A stretch of DNA of 5,522 nucleotides from positions 1 through 5,522 of the forward strand of contig CBFGSB010000198.1 of the NCBI GenBank assembly GCA_965651325.1, in the 5' to 3' direction. The translations under genes were made by a program, and so were the position numbers. Position 1 is the stretch's first letter; every line of letters begins with the position of its first letter. The notes beneath the pieces are model-generated. The model ran no database searches. It saw only the letters and a program-made list of their open reading frames with translations, and was not told where the DNA came from. Of this stretch, positions 1 to 5,522 are shown in pieces. This stretch comes from IDS-8 sp965651325 (GTDB lineage Bacteria > Pseudomonadota > Gammaproteobacteria > Steroidobacterales > Woeseiaceae).

Positions 1-1412
1 CGCAGGTCGCTGACCCGGTTGCCGCCTTCCACGTTGCGCCGGCCGATGTACAGCGGGCAGCTTTCGAGCGTGCCGTTGATGCAGTTCTGCACACCGGCGG
101 CGAGCGCGGCTTCGTCGGCCGCCGTGTCCGGGTTGTCGCCGCGAACCCCGGTGTCCTCGTCGATCACCGGCGGGAGCACGCGATCGTTCTCGCAGATCGC
201 GGTGAACTGCTGGTCGGACAGGAGGGGATGATTCGTCTCCGCTATGCCATCGCCATCGAGATCGGATTGGCAGTTGATCGTGCCGGTGACGAAGAACGCA
301 CCGGAGGGAGCAATCTGCGCGAGGCTGCGATCGTCCATGAACATGACTTCGGCATAGCCCGTGACGCTTTCGCTGATGTCGTAGTGGGCGAATGCACCGG
401 CGGTGTAGCGTTCGTCAGGACGCTGGAAGTGATTCAGCGGGCCGTAGTTGTACAGCGGCACGCCCTCGACGAACTGGTCGCCGACCGGTGTCAGGAGGAA
501 GTACGGTCCATCCAGGACGGCGTCACTGTCCGGGTCGAGCCCGACCAGCGGACCGGCGGCGCCGAAGTCCGTGAACAGGCCTTCCGCGCTTGTCGCGGAA
601 CCGCCGCAAACGTTGGCGCCTTCGGAATCCAGCGCACAGGCGCTGAACATGTACGCGTCCTGGGTGATCGCCTCGATGTCGCGGTAGCCGAGGTAAGCGG
701 TCACGTTGCCGCGCCCGTCCGCGGTGTTGGTGCCGACCGTCAGCGTGATGTTCGAGGTGCCCCCTTCGCTGCCGACAGAGCTCGGTGCAAGCTCGAAGCC
801 GGCATCCTGGAGCGCCTGCTCCACGAGCGGGCTGTCGTTCTTGTGCTGGTAGGCCGAGTACTGGTAGTCGAGCTGGAAGCCCTCGAAATTGTCCTTCATG
901 ATGAAGTTGACGACGCCGGACACGGCGTCCGACCCGTAGGTGGAAGAAGCGCCTCCGGTCAGGAGCTCGACGCGTTCCACGAGGGCGCCCGGAATCTGGT
1001 TGACGTCGGGCGCCAGCACGAAGGGATCGCCGAAGCCCATGCGATGGCCGTTGACCAGCACCAGGGTGCGATCCGAGCCGAGTCCGCGCAGGTCGAGTGT
1101 CGCGGTGCCGGTGGCGCCGTTCGACTCGTTGGCAGTGAGCTCGGGCGTGATCTGCGGCAGGTCGTTGATCAGGTCCTCGACACGCGTGATGCCGCGGTAG
1201 TTGAACTCTTCCGCGGTGAGCTGCGTGACCGGGCTCGAGATGACGAGGTTCGGATCCGTCGCGATGCGCGAACCGGTTACGGTGATCTCCTCGAGTGCCT
1301 CCGGCGGTTCTTGCTGCTGGGCAAGCCCGGGAGCACTGGCGGCGGTCGATACAATGGCGACGCTGTACAGCGCGCGATGCACGGCCACCGAGAGTGGTTT
1401 ACGTGAGCTCAT
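1..1412 (-). CDS. TonB-dependent outer-membrane receptor, N-terminal part (C-terminus beyond left edge)
   Basis: Active-transport receptor of the outer membrane, energised by TonB-ExbBD; substrate unknown. 470 complete codons are visible and no stop is reached, so roughly the C-terminal half of a typical 900-1000 residue receptor lies outside. The ATG at 1412-1410 is preceded by GGGAGAGG and opens a signal peptide (basic N-terminus, hydrophobic 14-31, likely cleavage near 31-32). A TonB-box-like EEITVTGSRI is at 41-50. The plug domain spans about 55-175 and carries family hallmarks: LRGLGSDRTLVLVNGHR (108-124), LVERVELLTGGASSTYGSDA (144-163) and VVNFIMK (167-173). Barrel strands with long loops follow. 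Cysteines fall in close pairs (259/269, 381/407, 444/452), with a DLDGDG loop at 384-389. The end of the visible part (GRRNVEGGNRVSDLR, from 457) also fits this receptor type. The 250-base gap upstream suggests its own regulation. Family very sure, substrate not inferable. Confidence 0.96.
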   Translation of the reverse strand, partial: MSSRKPLSVAVHRALYSVAIVSTAASAPGLAQQQEPPEALEEITVTGSRIATDPNLVISSPVTQLTAEEFNYRGITRVEDLINDLPQITPELTANESNGATGTATLDLRGLGSDRTLVLVNGHRMGFGDPFVLAPDVNQIPGALVERVELLTGGASSTYGSDAVSGVVNFIMKDNFEGFQLDYQYSAYQHKNDSPLVEQALQDAGFELAPSSVGSEGGTSNITLTVGTNTADGRGNVTAYLGYRDIEAITQDAYMFSACALDSEGANVCGGSATSAEGLFTDFGAAGPLVGLDPDSDAVLDGPYFLLTPVGDQFVEGVPLYNYGPLNHFQRPDERYTAGAFAHYDISESVTGYAEVMFMDDRSLAQIAPSGAFFVTGTINCQSDLDGDGIAETNHPLLSDQQFTAICENDRVLPPVIDEDTGVRGDNPDTAADEAALAAGVQNCINGTLESCPLYIGRRNVEGGNRVSDL

Positions 1413-1416
1413 GTTG

Positions 1417-1424
1417 CCTCTCCC
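1417..1424 (-). promoter_or_regulatory. Ribosome binding site of the TonB-dependent receptor gene
   Basis: GGGAGAGG lies four bases before the ATG on the minus strand. It supports that start, as does the signal peptide that begins exactly there. Confidence 0.7.
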
Positions 1425-1463
1425 ATACAAAAGATTAAGCCACCGGCAGGCTGTCGATTCCGT

Positions 1464-1615
1464 GCAACATTTCGTTGCGCGCAGAAAAACATCGCCTGAA
1501 GCGGCTCTAAGGGCGAGACCTTATGCCATTTTGGAATATCATGCAAACCGGTTGCGCATTGTTGCTTACACGCAACAGCAGAAACGGCGTAAGCAGGTTG
1601 GTGCGAGGACGCAAC
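1464..1615 (-). promoter_or_regulatory. Candidate control region of the receptor gene with GCAAC/GTTGC inverted repeats
   Basis: This is the core of the non-coding gap between the upstream sulfotransferase gene and the receptor. It contains six copies of GCAAC or its complement GTTGC (starting at 1464, 1474, 1551, 1561, 1572 and 1611). They form inverted pairs: GCAAC-N5-GTTGC (1464-1478) and GTTGC-N6-GCAAC (1561-1576). A near-palindrome with central CCGG, ATGCAAACCGGTTGCGCAT, lies at 1541-1559 and resembles LacI/PurR-type operators. Another 7-bp inverted repeat, TGCTTAC/GTAAGCA, is at 1563-1569 and 1589-1595. A weak promoter reading on the minus strand is TTTGCA (1547-1542), 16 bases, CATAAG (1525-1520), which would put the -35 inside the palindrome. 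The repeats are directly visible; the regulatory role is inferred. Confidence 0.35.
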
Positions 1616-1631
1616 GAGCCTGGTAGATCTT

Positions 1632-1652
1632 GCGGGCGGCCCCGCAGCCCGC
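1632..1652 (-). terminator. GC-rich hairpin after the TPR-sulfotransferase gene, weak terminator candidate
   Basis: GCGGGC (1632-1637) pairs with GCCCGC (1647-1652) around a 9-base loop; a competing fold pairs GCGGG with CCCGC (1632-1636/1641-1645) around four bases. It starts about 11 bases after the stop codon at 1663-1665, the usual place for a terminator. No T-run follows on the minus strand, so intrinsic termination would be poor; it may instead only protect the mRNA 3' end. Confidence 0.25.
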
Positions 1653-1662
1653 GCCTGGCCGG

Positions 1663-3627
1663 CTAAAGCGCCTGCTCCAGCGGTCCCAGCCAGGCCGCGT
1701 ACCGGCGCCAGTGCTCGATCCCCTCGGTGAACAGCGGCGAACGCACCTGTTCCGAGCTGGGCGTGCTGACACTGCGGGGATTCTCGTGAAAGCGCAGGCA
1801 CGCCTCCTCGAACGGCAGCCCACAGTACTCGAGCAGGCGCCGCGTCTCCGCCTCGGGATCCCGCACCAGCGCCTCGTAGGAGACGCGGTGAATCCGCGCA
1901 CCGGCGATCTCGTCGAAGTGATCCATGAGCAAACGGTAATCGCGGTAGTAGCGGCCGATGTCCTCCAGGCTGTAACTGAACGCCTGGCCGCGCGCGAACA
2001 AATGCTTGTAGATCGATAATCCGCACGCCATCGGCTGGCGACGCACGTCGACCACGCGAGCGCGGGGCAACATGAGGAAGATCAGCCCGAGCTGCTCGAA
2101 ATTGCCCGGCGTCTTGTCGATGAACAGCGGCTTGCCGAGTTTCCGGTAAGCGCGCGTGCGCTCGATGTACTCGCGGCCGAGCTGCCGCGATGCCTCTTCC
2201 CCGAGCTCCGGCAGCCCTTCCGGCCACGAGGCAGGATCCGCCTGCTGACGCGCCAGGGCCGCCGCCATGGACTTTATTTGCGGCAGTTCCGCGGTGCCTT
2301 CCACGGCGCTGTGGCTGGCAAGGATCTGCTCCACCAGCGTGGAGCCGGCTCGCGGCAGCCCGACCACGAATACCGGGCCGGCGGCGTCGACGCCGAATCC
2401 GGCACGCGCATCGAAAAACTCCTTCGTGAATACCTTCCGGCAGCGGTCGACGTATGCGGAGAACTGCCCCGCGTCCCAGGTGACCTTGCGCCGGCGTATC
2501 CGGTTGCCATCGGCGTAGTGCGCGAACGACTCGTCGAACTGCTCCCGGTCCTCGAGCGCTTTCCCGGCAGCGAAGTGAAAATGGGTGCGTTCCTCGTCGC
2601 CAAGCCCGGGATCGGCGAGCGCCGCACGCATTGCCGCCAACTCGTCGTCGCTCAGCCGACAGGTCTTGAGGTTTGCCAGGTTCCAGTACGCCTCACCGGA
2701 CCGCGGCGCGAGCGCGATAGCCCGACGGTAAGCCGCAACACTTTCGTCCGGGCGCCCCATCATCCTCAGGCAATGCCCGAGGCTCGAGTGCAGGCCGGCA
2801 TCGTCCGGCGTCTCCCGCAGCAACTCCTCGTAGACGGCGGCGGCCCTGGCGTGTTCCAGCAGGTGCAGGAGAATGGCGGCTTTGCGCTTGCGCCAGGCCA
2901 CGTTGGCGGGATCGGTCGCCAGGAGCCGCTCGATCTCTTCGAGCGCTTCCGCCGGCCGCGTTTGCCGAACGAGCAGGTCCGCATAGTCGTGGCGCGCCTC
3001 CCGGTAACCGGGGGCCAGCTCGAGAGTGGTTTCCAGCAGCGTCTCCGCGTCGTCCAGCCGGCCGGTTCGCGAGGCGACGGTCGCCAGCATGCGCAACGCC
3101 ACCACGTCCTTCGGGTAGCTCTCCAGCCGCCGCCGCAGCGCGCGCTCGGCGTCGCCAAGCCGGTTATCCTGCAGCGCCTCCGAGGTATCCCGCAGCCACG
3201 GGTCCTGCATCACGCTCCGGATGTAGCCGTCGAATGCTTCGGCCGCACCGTTGCCGTCGCCGGTGCTGCTCTGCAGGTGTGCCAGCGCGAGCCAGGAATC
3301 GCTGAAGTCGGGCTTGATCTCTATCGCGCGCCGCATCGCGCGCGCGGCCTGCTCCGGCTCGCCGGCCTCCCGCAGCGCGAGACCAAGCTGCAGGTGCGGA
3401 AAAGGTGCGTCCCGAGCCTGCTCGCACAGCGGGCGGAGCACCTCGATCGCCGCGCCCGGCCGGCGCGCAAACCGCCGCGCCATGCCCTTGAACAGAAGCG
3501 CCATTGCATGCCCGGGGTCTTGTACGAGCACTTCGTCCGCCAGTGCTTCGGCGCGGGTGGGATCCGAGCCGAGCAGGCGCTCGATGGTCGAGAGCCGCTC
3601 CTGCACGGAGTTGGGGGAGTTGCTCAC
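1663..3627 (-). CDS. TPR-repeat sulfotransferase (Sulfotransfer_3-like C-terminal domain)
   Basis: Predicted cytoplasmic enzyme that moves sulfate from PAPS to an unknown acceptor; no signal peptide or membrane segment is seen. It has 654 residues from the GTG at 3627. Residues about 37-340 are TPR units, with repeat starts at 172, 206, 240, 274 and 308, exactly 34 apart, each opening with Pro. The sulfotransferase domain (about 418-654) shows the 5'-phosphosulfate loop GLPRAGST (423-430), DKTPGNF (504-510), the 3'-phosphate Arg530 and Ser538 eight residues apart, YEALVRDPE (584-592) and the family's QVRSPL near the C-terminus. Glu447 lies 21 residues after Arg426. Start choice: the frame stays open to a GTG at 3732, but those 35 extra codons are rich in rare-looking codons (AGA, CTT, TTT, ATT), add no TPR-like sequence, and overlap a promoter-like site. 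No start has a clear Shine-Dalgarno, so 3732 or the ATG at 3705 remain possible. sapC lies upstream, the receptor gene downstream. Confidence 0.93.
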   Translation of the reverse strand: MSNSPNSVQERLSTIERLLGSDPTRAEALADEVLVQDPGHAMALLFKGMARRFARRPGAAIEVLRPLCEQARDAPFPHLQLGLALREAGEPEQAARAMRRAIEIKPDFSDSWLALAHLQSSTGDGNGAAEAFDGYIRSVMQDPWLRDTSEALQDNRLGDAERALRRRLESYPKDVVALRMLATVASRTGRLDDAETLLETTLELAPGYREARHDYADLLVRQTRPAEALEEIERLLATDPANVAWRKRKAAILLHLLEHARAAAVYEELLRETPDDAGLHSSLGHCLRMMGRPDESVAAYRRAIALAPRSGEAYWNLANLKTCRLSDDELAAMRAALADPGLGDEERTHFHFAAGKALEDREQFDESFAHYADGNRIRRRKVTWDAGQFSAYVDRCRKVFTKEFFDARAGFGVDAAGPVFVVGLPRAGSTLVEQILASHSAVEGTAELPQIKSMAAALARQQADPASWPEGLPELGEEASRQLGREYIERTRAYRKLGKPLFIDKTPGNFEQLGLIFLMLPRARVVDVRRQPMACGLSIYKHLFARGQAFSYSLEDIGRYYRDYRLLMDHFDEIAGARIHRVSYEALVRDPEAETRRLLEYCGLPFEEACLRFHENPRSVSTPSSEQVRSPLFTEGIEHWRRYAAWLGPLEQAL

Positions 3628-3664
3628 CAAGGGAATCCAGGGGTGACCGGCGGAAAACGCAAGG

Positions 3665-3693
3665 ATTCTGGTGGGAGCCGGGTCGATTTTCAA
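3665..3693 (-). promoter_or_regulatory. Possible sigma70-type promoter for the TPR-sulfotransferase
   Basis: On the minus strand TTGAAA (3693-3688; 5 of 6 consensus bases) is followed after 17 bases by CAGAAT (3670-3665; 4 of 6). Transcription would begin near 3658, leaving a leader of about 30 bases before the GTG at 3627. It lies in the unusually AT-rich gap after sapC. If real, it argues against the longer gene start at 3732. It is a pattern match only. Confidence 0.3.
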
Positions 3694-3751
3694 CTTGCCG
3701 GACATGCCGTGCGGCACGTGCAGCCAGCGCACGCGGTCGCACGCTCGAGCC

Positions 3752-4519
3752 CTACCGCGGCTGCCCTGCTCTCGCGGCGCGGCGATCCAGCAGCCGGTTC
3801 CAGTTCTCGAGCGAAAACACGTGGGCGTAAATCGCCGAAAGCGAGCCGTCGGCGTGGAGCTGCTGCAACGTGTCCTTGTCCAGCTTCCCGAGTTTGTCCA
3901 CGTCGACCGCGACGAAGGTGCCGAGCGACTCTTCCTCGTTGCCGCCTTGCGGCCGGTGCTTCACCTGCTGCCCCGTGAAAAGGCCGAGCTCCTTCAGGCG
4001 AGTGCCGAGCTCGGATGTCCTCTGGCGCTCCTGGCTGTAGCGGGCGCAGAAATCGACGCGCTCCTGCATCCTGGCGGTCAGCTTGTTACCGGCGAAAAAC
4101 GGCTCCTCCGGTGCCTCGCTCACCGATGGTGCCGCACGGTCGATGACCACGGCGAGCTGGTCGTTCTGCGCGCGTGCGAAGCCGATCGGGTGGCAGCGAA
4201 AGTAGAACGGGATGTAATGCGGCCGCTGCCAGTTGCCGTCCGGATCGACGAACAGGTTGACGTCCTCGGCGACGCCGAGCATCGCCAGCGGAAACGGCAC
4301 GTCCGTATCCGAGAAGACGATGGGGTAGTCTTTTTGCGCCGAGGCGAATTCGACCGAGACGAGCGGTGCGGCCCGCACGTTGCGAACAAACTCGTAAGGC
4401 CGCGCGACAGGCGAAAGCCCGAGCTTTCCGTGCTCCTCGACGGTCAGGAGCTCGGGTTGCTCGTAGAGGAACATCTTGCCCTCGAGGGATTGCGAGTGTG
4501 TCGGTTGAGGCTCAGTCAT
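3752..4519 (-). CDS. SapC family protein
   Basis: 255 residues matching the SapC family (Pfam PF07277) end to end. The family is named after a Campylobacter fetus S-layer locus; its biochemical role in other Proteobacteria is not established. Visible family features are KMFLYEQPELL (15-25), VEFA (56-59), DYPIVF (64-69), LAMLG (78-82), NLFVDPDGNW (88-97), YIPFYFRCHP (102-111) and a C-terminal LSAIYAHVFSLENWNRLLDRR (227-247). No signal peptide or transmembrane segment is evident, so a cytoplasmic location is likely. The ATG at 4519 is supported by AGGAG five bases upstream. The gene sits 78 bases after one sulfotransferase and just before another, same strand, consistent with an operon. From general knowledge, SapC genes in Proteobacteria often lie close to TonB-dependent receptor genes, as here. 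Family assignment firm; function unknown. Confidence 0.95.
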   Translation of the reverse strand: MTEPQPTHSQSLEGKMFLYEQPELLTVEEHGKLGLSPVARPYEFVRNVRAAPLVSVEFASAQKDYPIVFSDTDVPFPLAMLGVAEDVNLFVDPDGNWQRPHYIPFYFRCHPIGFARAQNDQLAVVIDRAAPSVSEAPEEPFFAGNKLTARMQERVDFCARYSQERQRTSELGTRLKELGLFTGQQVKHRPQGGNEEESLGTFVAVDVDKLGKLDKDTLQQLHADGSLSAIYAHVFSLENWNRLLDRRAARAGQPR

Positions 4520-4524
4520 GCCGG

Positions 4525-4529
4525 CTCCT
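4525..4529 (-). promoter_or_regulatory. Ribosome binding site of sapC-family gene
   Basis: AGGAG with a 5-base spacer to the ATG at 4519. It also lies inside an 8-codon reading frame (4542-4516) whose TGA overlaps that ATG. Confidence 0.65.
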
Positions 4530-4597
4530 GTTCTCGTTGCATAGTAACCCAGTCCTTCCGGCGCGCACGCAACACCTGTGCCCGTCGGGCGCCTGCT

Positions 4598-5522
4598 TCA
4601 GCCGTTCTCCAGCTCTGCTTCGAGCGCGCGCCGCAGCGGCTCCAGCTCGCTCGCGAACTCACGCCAGGCGCCGACGCTCGACCGGTAGATCGGGCTGCGG
4701 ACCTGCGTGGCGCTGAAGGTGCGCACCGGAGCTTCAAGCTGATGAAAGGCGAGGAAAGCATCGTTCCATTCGAGCCCGCAGGCATCGAACGCGCGGCGCG
4801 CCTCGTCCGCGGGCCTCTCGACCAGCGCTTCATACGCGATCGTGACGAAACGGTCCCCGCAGAGCTGCTCCCAGCGGGCCATCAGCCTGCGATAGCGCGC
4901 GTAGACGTAAGCGAGCAGGGAGACGTCGCAGGTGTGCGGCGAATCGCTGCCGAACTGGTACTGCAGGATGGAAAAACAGGTATCCAGCGGATCCCGCGAC
5001 AGATGGACGATGCTGCAGTTCGGGGCCAGCACGGGCAGCAGGCCGAGCACATGGTAATTTCCCGGGGTCTTGTCGGTGACCCGGCCCGCGTCACCGCCGA
5101 TGAGGCGCAGCCGGCGTGCAAATCCCCCGGCGAGCGACGTCCACTGGGCACCCGTCACGGACTCGAATCCTTGAGGGAACGGCCGGCCCGTCCAGCGTTC
5201 GATGGCGCGGCGCAGCGGGCCCCGCACGTAATCCAGCTCGCCGCCGGCGGCCACATCGGGATGGGCGGCGAGGAGCTGCTCCATCAACGTGGTGCCGGAG
5301 CGTGGCATGCCGAGTATGAAAATCGGTGCCGGCCGCGTGACCTGCGCGCCGGGAGTGGCGGCAAGTGCGTCCGCGGTGAATGCCGACTCGAGCCGGTCGA
5401 AGACCGCCTCGTAACGCGCCCGTATATCGCCCGGTGCGAGCGTCCTTTGTGCCTCGTGCGCCTGGAAAAGATGGTCGATGAATGCCTTACGATCGCCCGC
5501 CTGTCGAAATACCTGCGCCAGG
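4598..5522 (-). CDS. Sulfotransferase, C-terminal part (N-terminus beyond right edge), probably TPR type
   Basis: 307 residues are visible after the window edge; the frame is open to the edge, so the start and any N-terminal TPR units are outside. Numbering from the edge, residues 1-63 (including FIDHLFQAHEAQR, 14-26) resemble the linker that joins TPRs to the sulfotransferase domain in TPR-sulfotransferases. Then come the PAPS 5'-phosphosulfate loop GMPRSGTT (71-78), GGEL (93-96) with Glu95 21 residues after Arg74, DKTPGNY (150-156), the 3'-phosphate SRDPLDTCFS with Arg176 and Ser184, YEALVERP (230-237) and TQVRSPIY (272-279). All expected donor-binding residues are present, so the enzyme looks active. 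The acceptor is unknown. It is clearly divergent from the sulfotransferase at 1663-3627, so the pair is not a recent duplication. TGA stop at 4600-4598; sapC starts 78 bases later with no convincing terminator between. Confidence 0.93.
   Translation of the reverse strand, partial: LAQVFRQAGDRKAFIDHLFQAHEAQRTLAPGDIRARYEAVFDRLESAFTADALAATPGAQVTRPAPIFILGMPRSGTTLMEQLLAAHPDVAAGGELDYVRGPLRRAIERWTGRPFPQGFESVTGAQWTSLAGGFARRLRLIGGDAGRVTDKTPGNYHVLGLLPVLAPNCSIVHLSRDPLDTCFSILQYQFGSDSPHTCDVSLLAYVYARYRRLMARWEQLCGDRFVTIAYEALVERPADEARRAFDACGLEWNDAFLAFHQLEAPVRTFSATQVRSPIYRSSVGAWREFASELEPLRRALEAELENG

Noticed and set aside
228..1406. Plus-strand open frame of 392 codons
   Set aside because: Antisense to the receptor, whose signal peptide, plug motifs and ribosome binding site are unmistakable. 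The plus-strand translation has no recognisable domain.
1413..1662. tRNA or structured small RNA in the receptor upstream gap
   Set aside because: No cloverleaf, T-arm consensus or known riboswitch core could be recognised; only short inverted repeats are present.
1409..2227. Minus-strand frame spanning the receptor upstream gap and the sulfotransferase 3' end
   Set aside because: Out of frame with the sulfotransferase and made of low-complexity Ala/Arg sequence; it only crosses the gap because stops are rare at high GC.
2278..3978. Long plus-strand open frame of 566 codons
   Set aside because: It lies antisense to the TPR-sulfotransferase and the end of sapC, has Arg/Val/Gln-rich composition without domain pattern, and is the usual shadow frame in GC-rich DNA. 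The opposite strand carries clear TPR and PAPS motifs.
4541..4575. Promoter just before sapC (TTGCGT and TACTAT)
   Set aside because: The spacing is 20 bases and the -35 match is poor; the gap is short enough for read-through from the upstream gene.
4580..4590. GCCCG-T-CGGGC palindrome between the edge sulfotransferase and sapC as a terminator
   Set aside because: The arms are only 4-5 bp with almost no loop and no T-run follows on the minus strand.

Overview
The window is GC-rich, densely coding, and all credible genes lie on the minus strand. Reading in the direction of transcription (right to left) there are four: a C-terminal piece of a sulfotransferase (4598 to the right edge), a SapC-family protein (3752-4519), a tetratricopeptide-repeat (TPR) sulfotransferase (about 1663-3627), and the N-terminal half of a TonB-dependent outer-membrane receptor (1412 to the left edge). 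No RNA gene, insertion sequence, CRISPR array or attachment site was seen. The receptor implies a Gram-negative cell with an outer membrane. High GC, this receptor type, and SapC with TPR-sulfotransferases suggest Proteobacteria, probably a Gammaproteobacterium of the Steroidobacterales/Woeseiales/Xanthomonadales kind. That placement is inference from gene content only; a sphingomonad-like alphaproteobacterium is not excluded.

Right part (3628-5522): the edge-cut sulfotransferase is followed after 78 bases by sapC, which has a good ribosome binding site and whose ATG overlaps the stop of a tiny 8-codon reading frame. The next 124 bases hold a plausible sigma70-like promoter (TTGAAA, 17 bases, CAGAAT), and the second sulfotransferase begins beyond it. 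Middle (1663-3627): nine or so TPR units, several at exact 34-residue spacing, then a Sulfotransfer_3-type domain. Left part (1-1662): a 250-base gap with a T-less hairpin after the sulfotransferase stop and a cluster of GCAAC/GTTGC inverted repeats, one of them LacI-operator-like, upstream of the receptor gene. The receptor has a signal peptide, a TonB-box-like segment, a full plug domain and the start of the barrel.

Both sulfotransferases keep the residues that bind the sulfate donor PAPS. They also keep an Arg-to-Glu spacing of 21 residues, which matches, as I recall, the catalytic pair of animal tyrosylprotein sulfotransferases. The locus can therefore be read as a possible unit of surface chemistry: an outer-membrane receptor for a nutrient, a SapC protein of unknown job, and two enzymes that could sulfate a protein or glycan. 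That joint function is a hypothesis; the individual family assignments are well supported.
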